Shown here: piece after piece, positions 7,062-14,942 of the stretch
How positions within the stretch are numbered: the first letter of the stretch is position 1
How the letters are laid out: the number at the start of each line of letters is the position of its first letter
Source: PVC group bacterium
GTDB lineage: Bacteria > Verrucomicrobiota > Kiritimatiellia > UBA8416
Assembly: GCA_003567005.1 (NCBI GenBank)
Contig: PXBF01000045.1
Span: forward strand, 1-40,500
Direction: 5' to 3'
Length of the DNA stretch: 40,500 bases
Program-made: the position numbers and the translations under genes
The notes under the pieces: model-generated
Seen by the model: the letters and a program-made list of their open reading frames with translations, nothing else
Told to the model about the DNA's origin: nothing
Databases searched by the model: none

Positions 7062-8681
7062 CTATCGGGGATCAGTTTGATGAAGGAGTGGATCTTGTTC
7101 GGCAGGTGGTTCGTTGTTGGATATTTGGCGGCTGGTGGGGTAGAGCCAGAGTAGGATGAATGCGAACAGGAAAATGATGTAGAGCAGTTGACGGTTCAGT
7201 AATCCGTAGATCCAGTTGCGATCTAATGAGACCATACGAGGGAAGGTGTTGTATATGCGCCTACCTAGGATCAAGGCTGTGAAAAGGATGATTCCTTCCA
7301 GGAGCGTTTTAGCACTCAGGAATGCGGGGGGACCGAGCTGATGATAGAGAAAAAGGATGAGCCCCGTGCATAATGCATACCAAGCATAGCGCCGCCATTC
7401 TATGGTGTTACTGCAGGTGGGGAATTTGCGGGTGTACCGGAATTTTACCATCCCCCCGATAATGCTCCATCCAGAGAAGAGCAGCATGGCCTGCATCCAC
7501 CATGATATATTTTCCAAATAGGATTTAAAATGTGCGGAGAGTCCCGGTGTAAATCCAGAAGCGAGAAAAACGCCCATGCCGAGTATCCCAAGGGTTGCGG
7601 CTGCGTGGACATGGAGTGCGCGAGCGGTCTGCTGCAGTTCATCGCCAAGCATGAATAGCATGCTTTTGTAGGCGGCATGCACCAACACAAAAAGAAAGGC
7701 ATACTCTTGCGCGCCGTAGCTCAATAAAAGGCCGGTAATACCGATGGCAATAATGGTGCTTTGGGCCACAGCTCGATTATACTCGGGCTCCCAGAAGAGA
7801 ATAACCGAGGGCATGATAATTGTCAGGATAGAGAGTGTTCGGATCAGCGTGTAAAAAGCTGTCATATCCAGCAATGCTGCCGGTTGGAGTACGAGGAAGT
7901 GCAATCCGATCATGCCGGTAAAGATGGTAAAAGATGCCAGGAAAGCCGAAAAGAGGGAGCCTGCTGCGGCATGGCAGGGGGCGAGGGCAATTGGAAAAAA
8001 TGCAGATTTAACGCCGAAGGCGAAGGTGAAGAGTACCATGGCCCACCAGGCATTTGCGGTGGGAATCGTCGTAAAAATCTGCGCATCCATATTGAAGGGT
8101 GCACCGCCTGCATAGAGGACGATAATGCCACCAAGAAAGGCGATCGAGCTGATGGAACCAAACATCATGTATTTGATGGACTCGGCAAAATTCTGTTTGG
8201 CGGCAACGAGTACATAGGCAGCCATAATCATGAGTTCATAAAAAACGAAAAGGTTAAAGATGTCGCCGGTCACGATTACGCCGGAGCAGCCTGCCAGAAA
8301 GAAGAGGAAGATGATACGCAGGTAAGGGTTTTCGATGCGCTGGTATTTGGGTAGGGCGAGAACAAGGGGAACCATGAGTATTGCAAGGAGGATGATCTTG
8401 AGGGGTTCCACGCGAAAGACGATCGCATAGTCCCATAGGCTCACGGCCATTTCGCGTGGCTCGATACCATGGGTTCCGGCAGCCGCGAGCAGCGTCAAGC
8501 CCAATGTGATCTGTGCGCCGATTACGAGATGAAACATGACACTACTGACATTGCGCGGAAATCCGTACTGCGTCATGAGTATGAGTAAGATGCCGGCTAA
8601 CGGTAGCAAAGGCAGGAGCATCCACAGATTTCGGAATATCTCCCACGAGTATATTAGGGTGGGTAGGGCGTCAAAGGTCAT
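7062..8681 (-). CDS. mnhD: Mrp antiporter subunit D (NuoN/NuoM-like)
   Basis: Large proton/cation-translocating subunit of the Mrp complex, 539 residues with about 14 membrane helices. The antiporter-family core is visible: IFLFFLAGCSGVIVTGDIFNLFVFYELM holds the conserved Glu of helix 5 (VFYELM), and a Lys-containing helix (FAFGVKSAFFPIALAPCHAAA) and an H-rich helix (LVHAAYKSMLFMLGDEL) follow. It is the last gene of the operon and overlaps mnhC by 11 bases. It is the only large antiporter-type subunit in this cluster, because no mnhA/NuoL-like gene is present. The C-terminus is polar and short. Confidence 0.88.
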   Translation of the reverse strand: MTFDALPTLIYSWEIFRNLWMLLPLLPLAGILLILMTQYGFPRNVSSVMFHLVIGAQITLGLTLLAAAGTHGIEPREMAVSLWDYAIVFRVEPLKIILLAILMVPLVLALPKYQRIENPYLRIIFLFFLAGCSGVIVTGDIFNLFVFYELMIMAAYVLVAAKQNFAESIKYMMFGSISSIAFLGGIIVLYAGGAPFNMDAQIFTTIPTANAWWAMVLFTFAFGVKSAFFPIALAPCHAAAGSLFSAFLASFTIFTGMIGLHFLVLQPAALLDMTAFYTLIRTLSILTIIMPSVILFWEPEYNRAVAQSTIIAIGITGLLLSYGAQEYAFLFVLVHAAYKSMLFMLGDELQQTARALHVHAAATLGILGMGVFLASGFTPGLSAHFKSYLENISWWMQAMLLFSGWSIIGGMVKFRYTRKFPTCSNTIEWRRYAWYALCTGLILFLYHQLGPPAFLSAKTLLEGIILFTALILGRRIYNTFPRMVSLDRNWIYGLLNRQLLYIIFLFAFILLWLYPTSRQISNNEPPAEQDPLLHQTDPR

Positions 8682-8982
8682 GAAGTTCCCTTACATCTAC
8701 CGTGCCGCGTTGGCGGTAGAGTTTTACAATGAGTGCGATGGCTAAGGCATTAAAACAAACCCCGATGACAATGGCGGTGAGCATGAGTGCCTGTGGAATA
8801 GGATCCACGAATGTTTCCATGCCTTGATTCAAAATAGGGGCCCCGCCATCGGGTCGAAAGCCCACGCCGAGAAACTGCAGGATGACCATACTTTCCACGA
8901 GCGAAAGGCACATTACCTTTTTTATGAGATTAGGGCTATTGATCACCCCATATAAACCAATTAAAATAATAAGAATGCTCAT
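8671..8982 (-). CDS. mnhC: Mrp antiporter subunit C (NuoK-like)
   Basis: A 103-residue protein with three membrane helices, the NuoK-like MnhC subunit. Family features are the second helix with a membrane Glu (VMCLSLVESMVILQFL) and the third helix after a short loop containing DPIPQALMLTAIVIG. The PxPQALxLTAIVIG stretch is the best family signature. The start overlaps the preceding small MbhE-like gene by 4 bases. It works with MnhD and MnhB in the membrane arm. Confidence 0.9.
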   Translation of the reverse strand: MSILIILIGLYGVINSPNLIKKVMCLSLVESMVILQFLGVGFRPDGGAPILNQGMETFVDPIPQALMLTAIVIGVCFNALAIALIVKLYRQRGTVDVRELHDL

Positions 8983-9230
8983 ATTCGTTCCCGTACGAAT
9001 TTCATGCCGTAGACTGTGAGTACGACGACCATGACTTCGATAAAGGTGTCAAAAACACGGGGTCCTAGGTATACGGCTGTAACCATATTCTGAATGCCCA
9101 TTTGTCCGGCGATCCGTACCCAACTGGTGCTGACTTCCCGCACTTGCAACTCCGGGATTGGCAAGATGAAGAAAACAGCGGCACCACATAATACGAGAAG
9201 AATGATGCTGCTGACTTGAATGCCTCTCAT
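8979..9230 (-). CDS. MbhE-like small membrane subunit of the Mrp module
   Basis: An 83-residue protein from the ATG at 9230, which overlaps the mnhB-like stop as ATGA; a longer upstream reading lies inside mnhB and is not credible. It has two hydrophobic segments (about 5-22 and 55-75). The second half, NMVTAVYLGPRVFDTFIEVM, is the signature of the MbhE or MnhA C-terminal module (NxVTxIxxxxRxxDTxxEV). In many Mrp systems this segment is fused to the end of MnhA; here it is a stand-alone gene, as in Mbh/Mrp-type clusters of some anaerobes. Confidence 0.75.
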   Translation of the reverse strand: MRGIQVSSIILLVLCGAAVFFILPIPELQVREVSTSWVRIAGQMGIQNMVTAVYLGPRVFDTFIEVMVVVLTVYGMKFVRERI

Positions 9231-9685
9231 GCGGTTACCTCCTGTGCATTTTCTGCTTTTTCCTCCCAATGGATAAACCGCCGGAAGATCAGCACCATGG
9301 ATCCGGATACTTCGAGGTATATACCGAATCCAAGCAGCCATTTGTAGGGGTTATTCCAGATTAGTCCACGATGCATGTCCGGTGATTCTAGATCTGCGGG
9401 CCAGGCACCGAAGGGTGTACCGGTTACGATCCAGCCCCAGGCTAGCGCTGTGGCCAAGACCATCAATCCTGCTATTTCCACCCAGTTATAGAATGTTGTG
9501 GATTGCGTGGGGCGATTGAGGGCAATTTCATATACCACGATAAAGCTGCCCAGAACGACGCCGGCTTGGAATCCGCCGCCAGGGAAGGCTGCCCCATACG
9601 AGAATATCGAAAAGCTGAGCAGTACGGCAAACGGGAATAGTTTGCTCAACGTGACCTGTAAGATGGTAGAGTCCTGAAACTTCAT
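9227..9685 (-). CDS. mnhB: Mrp antiporter subunit B (MnhB domain)
   Basis: A 152-residue MnhB-domain membrane protein with four helices. The signature GAAFPGGGFQAGVVLGS (residues about 30-46) corresponds to the family PGGGFxxG motif, and an ending GFGIYLEVSGSMVLIFRRFI helix follows. The loop between helices 3 and 4 is longer and more polar (GTPFGAWPADLESPDMHRGL) than in compact homologues. Both ends overlap neighbours by 4 bases, so it sits in a tightly coupled operon. Confidence 0.85.
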   Translation of the reverse strand: MKFQDSTILQVTLSKLFPFAVLLSFSIFSYGAAFPGGGFQAGVVLGSFIVVYEIALNRPTQSTTFYNWVEIAGLMVLATALAWGWIVTGTPFGAWPADLESPDMHRGLIWNNPYKWLLGFGIYLEVSGSMVLIFRRFIHWEEKAENAQEVTA

Positions 9686-10020
9686 ATGGCATCCTCCGCG
9701 CCAACGAAGAAGTCACATGGGAATGATAGTACCCAGCCTGTGTTGGCCTTTTTGAAGTCGAGACCTTGTCCTTCGCATAGGTGCAGGAACATATGCACGG
9801 TATCCATATCCGGCACAGGTGTAATAAGGGTGCGGTTGTATGCGGAGCCTTGCCCGAACAAGTTTTGAAAGGAGGCAAAGAGTTGGTCTTGCGTTACGCC
9901 AATATTCTCAACACCTTCGCCATCCACAATCGCGGTGCTGAAAAGACCGAGCTCAATCAGGAGAGAAGATACGGTTTGCAGGTCTTCCTCTTTTTGCAGA
10001 TGAATCATAAGTACGCGCAC
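9682..10020 (-). CDS. Small unknown soluble protein in the Mrp operon
   Basis: A 112-residue protein that I do not recognise with confidence. It opens with a beta-alpha-beta pattern (MRVLMIHLQKEEDLQTVSSL, then LGLFSTAIVDGEG), reads through a polar middle, and ends with FPCDFFVGAEDAI. There are no membrane helices or signal peptide. The opening resembles small ligand-binding folds of the PII/DUF190 kind that sense metabolites, but that is only a shape argument. It lies 3 bases after the EIIA-fused subunit and overlaps mnhB by 4 bases, so it is made together with the antiporter. A regulatory subunit is the simplest guess. Confidence 0.6.
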   Translation of the reverse strand: MRVLMIHLQKEEDLQTVSSLLIELGLFSTAIVDGEGVENIGVTQDQLFASFQNLFGQGSAYNRTLITPVPDMDTVHMFLHLCEGQGLDFKKANTGWVLSFPCDFFVGAEDAI

Positions 10021-10023
10021 GAT

Positions 10024-10803
10024 TTATGCCTCCTCAAAGGTCTGAACAAATGCTGTTAGTTTTGTTTTGGCCATTTCGTTTTGTCCGGTTGCGAGCATTT
10101 TACCGGTTTCCTTGAACACTGTTTCCGCTTCTGGTGCATACATGAGGCGTCCGAATCTTGCGAGAAAGGCGAGGTATTGACGGGATTGGGTTGATGGTAG
10201 CACGATGCCGATGATGGTGTGGATTTTGTCACCCCGATATAGATTGCGCGGTTCGGGGAGTAATCCAATGGCAAAACGTACTTCCTCGCAGTCGTCACGT
10301 CTGGCATGCACGAGTGCAAATCCTTTTCCGAGGCTCATGTCCATAGGGCTGGCGCTTCGTTTTTGAGCCAACACCTCATGGGTAATGCGTTGCACAAAAT
10401 CCGGGTTTTTATCATGCAGGCAGTGCTGGAGGATTTCCTGGATAACCTGATCCCGTTTTCGTGCTTTGAGCAAGTAGATATGCTCAGGGGTTATATATTC
10501 GTGGAGTGCGATCATACGTGGTTCCTCCTGCGTTTCGTGTTGGGGTTGAGTTGTGTCTTGTTTTTGTCTTGTTTTCGAGCCAGCCGTTTTGCGAATGGCT
10601 GTAAGGTAAACGAGCGTGCTCAGGCCTGCACCCAGAGCTGCCTCCGTGATGGCGACATCCGGGGCTTTCAGGAAGACATATTGCAAGGTAAGCAGCGCAC
10701 TGAAAATACATAGGGCAATCAGGCTATGGATCAGCTTTGGTGTCAGTACTAAAACAATGACAGTTAGCAGCATGAAAAAGAGTAGCAGATTCGGTAGGGT
10801 CAT
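10024..10803 (-). CDS. MbhD-like membrane subunit fused to a PTS EIIA domain
   Basis: 259 residues in two parts. Residues 1-72 form three helices with the MbhD/DUF4040 signature APDVAITEAALGAGL (47-61), a small subunit that normally precedes or begins MnhB. After a charged linker (about 72-95) comes a type-2 PTS EIIA domain (about 98-255) of the mannitol/fructose/PtsN class. The phospho-acceptor His is in GKGFALVHARRD (His166), the position of the family PHxR histidine. A cytosolic EIIA attached to an ion antiporter suggests control by PTS phosphorylation state; that is inference. An HPr gene lies at 20466 in this window. The start overlaps mnhG by 4 bases. Confidence 0.82.
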   Translation of the reverse strand: MTLPNLLLFFMLLTVIVLVLTPKLIHSLIALCIFSALLTLQYVFLKAPDVAITEAALGAGLSTLVYLTAIRKTAGSKTRQKQDTTQPQHETQEEPRMIALHEYITPEHIYLLKARKRDQVIQEILQHCLHDKNPDFVQRITHEVLAQKRSASPMDMSLGKGFALVHARRDDCEEVRFAIGLLPEPRNLYRGDKIHTIIGIVLPSTQSRQYLAFLARFGRLMYAPEAETVFKETGKMLATGQNEMAKTKLTAFVQTFEEA

Positions 10804-11120
10804 TCGTCATCCTCTTCGGGTATGCCGGCGTCCTCGCCAAGTCGGGAAATTGCCAGCATGTGGGCAATGATGGGTGAGGTGAATAGTAGGAAGAACAAGA
10901 TCACCGCAAATTTGAGGATAAAACTCGTGGATCCCGCCCAAACCGAGAGGCCGATAAGGATGCAGAGCGCGCCGGACACGCCGCATTTGGTGGCGGCATG
11001 AAAGCGTAGAAAGAGATCGGGCAGGATGATCATTCCGATTACACCGAAAAACATGATCAGGCTCCCGGTGATCATGAAAAGGTGCACGAGTATGGCAATG
11101 GGCAGGATCGGTGTATCCAT
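10800..11120 (-). CDS. mnhG: Mrp antiporter subunit G
   Basis: A 106-residue MnhG/PhaG-family membrane protein. The ATG at 11120 is chosen because it abuts the mnhF stop (TAATG); a longer reading would lie inside mnhF. Three helices are seen. Family motifs are VIGMIILPDLFLRFHAATKCG (the LPDxxxRxHAAtK signature) and FFLLFTSPIIAHML (the LTSPxxAHxL signature). The tail is acidic (GEDAGIPEEDDE). It forms part of the E-F-G block of the complex. Confidence 0.92.
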   Translation of the reverse strand: MDTPILPIAILVHLFMITGSLIMFFGVIGMIILPDLFLRFHAATKCGVSGALCILIGLSVWAGSTSFILKFAVILFFLLFTSPIIAHMLAISRLGEDAGIPEEDDE

Positions 11121-11371
11121 TAGTTGGAACTCCCGGCTTTGTGCAGTTTCAAGAATGCCGTGATTTGAGCAAAGGACAGCAAGGAAAGGATAATGGCAAT
11201 ATCGAGATATAGGTTTTGGTCCAGATAGACAGCATACACGCAAAGCAGCATCACGAGTTCGACGGATACAAGCGACAGTGCAAGTAGCCGGTCTTGGCGC
11301 GTGGGGCCGACAAAGAGGCGGTAGGCACTCGGGATGAGCAGCAGTCCCAGAAAATACAGGTAAATCGTCAT
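11120..11371 (-). CDS. mnhF: Mrp antiporter subunit F
   Basis: An 83-residue, three-helix MnhF/PhaF-family protein. The family features are the RLFVGPTRQDRLLALSL segment after helix 1 (GPTxxDRxxAL signature) and a final YLDIAIILSLLSFAQITAF helix with the usual D-A-L pattern. It overlaps mnhE by 4 bases upstream and mnhG by 1 base downstream. Confidence 0.9.
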   Translation of the reverse strand: MTIYLYFLGLLLIPSAYRLFVGPTRQDRLLALSLVSVELVMLLCVYAVYLDQNLYLDIAIILSLLSFAQITAFLKLHKAGSSN

Positions 11372-11865
11372 CCGAAAATTCTTTCCAGTAAGGTTTGCAT
11401 GGGTTCCATGGTACGTTTGCTGGCCTCTATACGGTTACCGGTTTTCTTGTCGAACCAATGGACGAAGATATAGGGGCCTTCCATCCATAATGATAGTGTG
11501 CCGGGGACGAGAGAGATGGTATTTGCGAGCAGCGTTCGTCCGATGCTGGATTGGAGGCGTGTTTTGACTCTCACAATGCCGGGGTTGTAGTTGCCACGTA
11601 GCATGAGATAGATGAGGGTGATGGAAGAGATAATGTTTTGATAGAGGAGAAATACGAGATAGACCAATAGTAGATCTGGTCGCAGAATAAGTTTACTTTG
11701 TGGAAAGGACTCGAAAAAAACATGGTATGAGAATGCGGTAGCCAGTAGGGCCGCAACCGTGCCTGTCGCAAGCGAGGCCGGATGGAAATCCTGCGTATAC
11801 ACAATCCATGCTAGAAAAAGTATGGCGGTTAAATAACCGTATCGAAGCAGTTTGTGTGCGTTCAT
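11368..11865 (-). CDS. mnhE: Mrp antiporter subunit E
   Basis: A 165-residue MnhE/PhaE-family subunit and the first gene of the operon. Two or three N-terminal helices precede a cytosolic beta-rich domain. RVKTRLQSSIGRTLLANTIS followed by LVPGTLSLWMEG matches the family's LANxITLTPGTL signature, and VHWFD follows. A GGAG sits 10 bases before the ATG at 11865. The E-F-G set at the front of the operon is the arrangement of Mbh-like and group-2-like Mrp clusters. Confidence 0.9.
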   Translation of the reverse strand: MNAHKLLRYGYLTAILFLAWIVYTQDFHPASLATGTVAALLATAFSYHVFFESFPQSKLILRPDLLLVYLVFLLYQNIISSITLIYLMLRGNYNPGIVRVKTRLQSSIGRTLLANTISLVPGTLSLWMEGPYIFVHWFDKKTGNRIEASKRTMEPMQTLLERIFG

Positions 11866-11895
11866 TCTGGGGTCTCCATCGTGTTTTGTAGAGAA

Positions 11896-11923
11896 ATTAG
11901 CTTACACAAAGTGCTCGCGTCAA
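11896..11923 (-). promoter_or_regulatory. Candidate promoter of the Mrp operon
   Basis: On the minus strand, TTGACG (11923-11918) and GCTAAT (11901-11896) are 16 bases apart, about 30 bases upstream of the mnhE start. The -35 is good and the -10 moderate. The 141-base gap is shared with the divergent SGNH hydrolase. Confidence 0.4.
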
Positions 11924-12006
11924 GGAGCGTGAAATTTGCTTTGCTTTTGAACGCGATAGTGTTTTGCTGTTTCCTTTCCCGATTATCTAACTAAGGAGCA
12001 TGGAAG

Positions 12007-12636
12007 ATGCAGATTGAAGATGGTGCGGTTGTCTTATTTCAGGGCGATAGTATTACGGATAGTGGGCGTTCGCGCGAGAATCGTAATGACCTAGGGCATG
12101 GGTATGCGATGATGGCTGCATCTTGGGTCGGGGCGATGTATCCGGAGTTGTCCGTGCGTTTTGTCAACCGGGGGATAAGTGGGAACCGGGCGAAAGATTT
12201 GGAAAATCGCTGGCAAGAGGATTGTCTTGATGTAGCACCTACGTGGGTTTCCATTATGATCGGGGTAAATGACACTTGGCGGGCTTTTGACAGCAATGAC
12301 CCGACATCACCGGAAGCGTACCGGGATGCCTATGAGGCGATTTTGGCAGCGACGCGTGAAAAGCTTGGCGCGCGTCTTGTTTTGCTTGAGCCATTTGTCT
12401 TGCCGCATCCCGAGGATCGCAAGGCTTGGCGGGCAGACTTGAACCCGCGGATTGATATCGTGCGTGAACTGGCCTGCAAATATGAGGCGATATTGGTTCC
12501 GTTGGATGGCATCATGGCGGAAGCATGTACGCGGCGTGCGCCGGCATATTGGGCTTCGGACGGTGTGCATCCTTCGTTGCCGGGCCATGCCCTGATCGCG
12601 CAAGCCTGGTTACAGGCCGTTGGGGCATTGGGGTAG
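12007..12636 (+). CDS. SGNH/GDSL-family hydrolase
   Basis: A 209-residue cytosolic esterase-like protein with no signal peptide. The SGNH blocks are all present: FQGDSITD with the nucleophile Ser15, NRGISGNRAKD (Gly block), MIGVNDTWR (Asn block), and SDGVHPSLPGH carrying the catalytic Asp-His pair. It resembles the rhamnogalacturonan-acetylesterase/platelet-activating-factor hydrolase-like branch that removes acetyl groups from sugars; the substrate cannot be read. AAGGAG lies 8 bases before the ATG. It appears monocistronic, divergent from the Mrp operon and about 200 bases upstream of the secretion operon. Confidence 0.87.
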   Translation: MQIEDGAVVLFQGDSITDSGRSRENRNDLGHGYAMMAASWVGAMYPELSVRFVNRGISGNRAKDLENRWQEDCLDVAPTWVSIMIGVNDTWRAFDSNDPTSPEAYRDAYEAILAATREKLGARLVLLEPFVLPHPEDRKAWRADLNPRIDIVRELACKYEAILVPLDGIMAEACTRRAPAYWASDGVHPSLPGHALIAQAWLQAVGALG

Positions 12637-12756
12637 GGGGGGCGATTCCCTTCGGGGTTCGCGGTGAGGCGTTAGGGCGTAGCGTACAGCCTAATACCCT
12701 ACAGACAGACAACTGAAATTTCTGTCATTGCGCGAATTTTTAGGAGGTGACAGGCA

Positions 12757-12785
12757 TTGCATTTTCTGGGGTAGCGCGGTAGAAT
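12757..12785 (+). promoter_or_regulatory. Promoter of the type II secretion operon
   Basis: TTGCAT (12757-12762) and TAGAAT (12780-12785) have exactly 17 bases between them, about 60 bases upstream of gspG. The rest of the 208-base gap (12637-12844) has no gene. It holds only an imperfect GC-rich stem just after the hydrolase (about 12641-12662) and an isolated AGGAGGTGA at 12742-12750. Confidence 0.55.
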
Positions 12786-12847
12786 AGGGGAAATGGTCAA
12801 ACGTGATTTACCGTGAAGTTGTCGTATAGCGAAAAAGGAGCCGAATG

Positions 12848-13267
12848 ATGAATAGGAATACATATCGTGTAGCGGGGCAGGGGAGCAAAGCTGGTTTTAC
12901 GTTGATAGAGGTTCTGTTGGTTGTGGCCATATTAGGTATTCTGGCAGCAGTGGTTGTCGGGAATTTCGGCCAGCATGGCGAGAATGCACGTATCCGGGCT
13001 ACACGCGCCAGCATTTCCGCGATTTCGACACAAATTGATGTTTTTCAGCTCGATACGGGGCGTTTGCCGAACTCGTTGGATGAACTGATCAATGAGCCCT
13101 CCGGTGTCTCTAACTGGAATGGTCCCTATATTCGTGGGGGCTCAGCGGCTTTACAAGATGCTTGGGGAACCCCGTTTAACTATACCAGAGAGGGGAATTC
13201 TTACCGGATTTCGTCAGCGGGGCCCTCTCAACAAATGGGTACGGATGACGATATAACCAGTTGGTAA
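12848..13267 (+). CDS. gspG: Type II secretion major pseudopilin
   Basis: 139 residues. The prepilin peptidase site is SKAG|FTLIE with Glu5, followed by the hydrophobic helix VLLVVAILGILAAVVV. The remainder matches the GspG globular domain: IDVFQLDTGRLPNSLDELI, GPYIRGG and LQDAWGTPFNYTREG, which are family signatures including the calcium-site region. The ATG at 12848 is favoured over 12845 because AAGGAG (12835-12840) is then 7 bases away. It is the first gene of the operon and should form the pseudopilus shaft. The next gene starts 5 bases after its stop. Confidence 0.93.
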   Translation: MNRNTYRVAGQGSKAGFTLIEVLLVVAILGILAAVVVGNFGQHGENARIRATRASISAISTQIDVFQLDTGRLPNSLDELINEPSGVSNWNGPYIRGGSAALQDAWGTPFNYTREGNSYRISSAGPSQQMGTDDDITSW

Positions 13268-13272
13268 ACTGG

Positions 13273-13863
13273 ATGATAGAGCCGATTGTGCGCAAACGAG
13301 GCTTTACCTTAATTGAATTGCTGCTTGTCATCGTGATCATAGGTGTTCTGGCAGGGATTAGTGTTCCTTCTTTCGTGCGTTCCATGCAGGGGAATCGGTT
13401 GCGCAGTGCGGCCCGAACGGTGGCCGCTGCGGGCCGTTATGCGCGCAGTATGGCGCTGCTTCACCAGCGTCCCGTCGCGATCACCTTTACACTCGACGGT
13501 CATGATGTAGTGGTGGATCTGGCCAGCCGTAGGCAACCGTTAGAGGATGATGAGGAAGAGGATGAGACGTTGCTGGATTGGGACCCGTTGCATGCGGATA
13601 ATGGTCGCAGACGTATGACGGGGGGAAGTGAAGATGAGCCCGTCATTCGCATTGAACGGTATTTGGATGATGTGCGCATTTATCGTGTGCAGATCACGGA
13701 GGGTCGTGAACGTAGCACGTTTGACGATAGGGATCGTGTACAGATCATATATAGTTCCAATGGGCGTTGCCAACCGCACGAAATTATTTTGCAAGATGCT
13801 GAAGGTGCGGAGCTTGTGATTGTAGTAGATGTGCTAGGCGGAGCAGAGATACGGGAGCGTTGA
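13273..13863 (+). CDS. gspH: Type II secretion minor pseudopilin H
   Basis: A 196-residue GspH-type minor pseudopilin. The cleavage site is RKRG|FTLIELLLVIVIIGVLAGISVP, with the GspH-typical LRSAARTVAAAGRYARSMALLHQRPVAI helix-strand after it. The ATG at 13273 is used; an earlier TTG at 13261 overlaps the gspG stop and is less likely. A strongly acidic insertion (PLEDDEEEDETLLDWDP, about residues 90-106) breaks the globular domain and is unusual for the family. It probably sits at or near the pseudopilus tip. Confidence 0.85.
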   Translation: MIEPIVRKRGFTLIELLLVIVIIGVLAGISVPSFVRSMQGNRLRSAARTVAAAGRYARSMALLHQRPVAITFTLDGHDVVVDLASRRQPLEDDEEEDETLLDWDPLHADNGRRRMTGGSEDEPVIRIERYLDDVRIYRVQITEGRERSTFDDRDRVQIIYSSNGRCQPHEIILQDAEGAELVIVVDVLGGAEIRER

Positions 13864-13865
13864 AG

Positions 13866-14273
13866 ATGCGTGTGCAAGGAGGGAGACAGTCAGATACGGG
13901 CATGACCTTGGTTGAGGTATTGCTTGCGATAACCATTCTCGGCGTGGCGCTCGTGGTTATGTTGACTGCGATTTCGCGCAGTCTGGCGGTTTTGCGTGTA
14001 TCCGACAACTTTCACAAGGCTATGTGGGCCCTTTCGATGGGGGAGGCGGAACATCCTCTGTTACTCTTGGATGAAGACGGGGAACCTCTGGATCTGGAGG
14101 TTGCACAGGAAATGTATGAGGGGATTTCTTTTTCGCGCACGGTGGAAGACCCGGATCAGGATGCGCCAGATGCCGAGGAACGACTTTTGATTGTAACGAC
14201 AACGTTGGAGTGGGAAGGTCGCGGAGCAAACCAGCGAATTCGGATTCCACAATATTTTTTATACCGGGAATGA
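13866..14273 (+). CDS. gspI: Type II secretion minor pseudopilin I
   Basis: A 135-residue GspI-type protein. The cleavage site is SDTG|MTLVEVLLAITILGVALVVML with Glu5. The ATG at 13866, 2 bases after the gspH stop, is chosen over a TTG at 13860. The short globular part is acidic (LLLDEDGEPLDLEV, then DPDQDAPDAEE) and ends with a strand-rich RLLIVTTTLEWEGRG. It should form the tip complex with GspJ and GspK. The next start follows 3 bases after its stop. Confidence 0.85.
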   Translation: MRVQGGRQSDTGMTLVEVLLAITILGVALVVMLTAISRSLAVLRVSDNFHKAMWALSMGEAEHPLLLLDEDGEPLDLEVAQEMYEGISFSRTVEDPDQDAPDAEERLLIVTTTLEWEGRGANQRIRIPQYFLYRE

Positions 14274-14276
14274 GTT

Positions 14277-14942
14277 ATGCGTAAGAATCCGGGTTTTACC
14301 TTGCTAGAGTTGTTATTGGCAGTAGCGTTGCTATCGGTGGCTGCAACTGTCACGTTTATGACCTTTTCTGCGGCTTCGACGGCATGGCAGCGTGGCACGG
14401 CCATGGTTGATCGTTTACATCATGGTGACTATGTGATGCAGCAATTGATGGTAGCCTTGCGAAGTGCGTATTTTACGCAGGAAGGTCAGCACGGATTTCA
14501 TCATACAAGCAGTGGAACGGGAGATACGGCTACAGATGAAATCAGCTGGGTGAAGCTGGGGGGAGCCCTGATCGGTCGGGAGCAGGACTATGCAGAGACC
14601 CCGCACCGCGTGCGTGTATTTATGGGGCGGGATGATAGCGGCCGAGAGGGTATTGCCTTTACAGGGTGGCGTCTGGCAGGGCAGGAAGATGATTTTGATC
14701 CGGATACGTTATCGCCCGTGGTATTGTCCGAGCGCGTTGTGGGGTTTTCCTGTCGGGCAGCATGGGAGTTGGATGTAGCGGAGGAGATTGACTGGCTGGA
14801 TGAGTGGGAGCGTACGAATAATGTGCCGGGCCTTGTCGAGGTTACGTTGTATTTGGAGCCTGTATCTCGCGGGGATCCTCCGATGGAGATGCGTCGGGTT
14901 GCCAAGCTAGAGCTAGGCGAGACGGATTGGAGTCGACCGTGA
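14277..14942 (+). CDS. gspJ: Type II secretion minor pseudopilin J
   Basis: A 221-residue GspJ-type protein. The cleavage site is KNPG|FTLLELLLAVALLSVAATVTFMTF. The globular domain keeps the GspJ pattern: DYVMQQLMVALRSAYF, then a strand with ISWVKLGG, then VVGFSCRAAWELD near the end (family vxxxxxxyxd). The size fits the family (about 190-230). It overlaps the gspK start by 4 bases (GTGA). Confidence 0.87.
   Translation: MRKNPGFTLLELLLAVALLSVAATVTFMTFSAASTAWQRGTAMVDRLHHGDYVMQQLMVALRSAYFTQEGQHGFHHTSSGTGDTATDEISWVKLGGALIGREQDYAETPHRVRVFMGRDDSGREGIAFTGWRLAGQEDDFDPDTLSPVVLSERVVGFSCRAAWELDVAEEIDWLDEWERTNNVPGLVEVTLYLEPVSRGDPPMEMRRVAKLELGETDWSRP

Noticed and set aside
7761..8354. A long plus-strand open frame (197 codons) antisense to mnhD
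   Set aside because: Its translation is rich in Gly, Glu, Lys and His with no fold or motif; it is the shadow of the hydrophobic mnhD codons.
12742..12771. A perfect AGGAGGTGA followed by a five-codon TTG frame, considered as a leader peptide before the secretion operon
   Set aside because: The frame overlaps the better promoter call, has a weak start codon and no attenuator-like stems follow.
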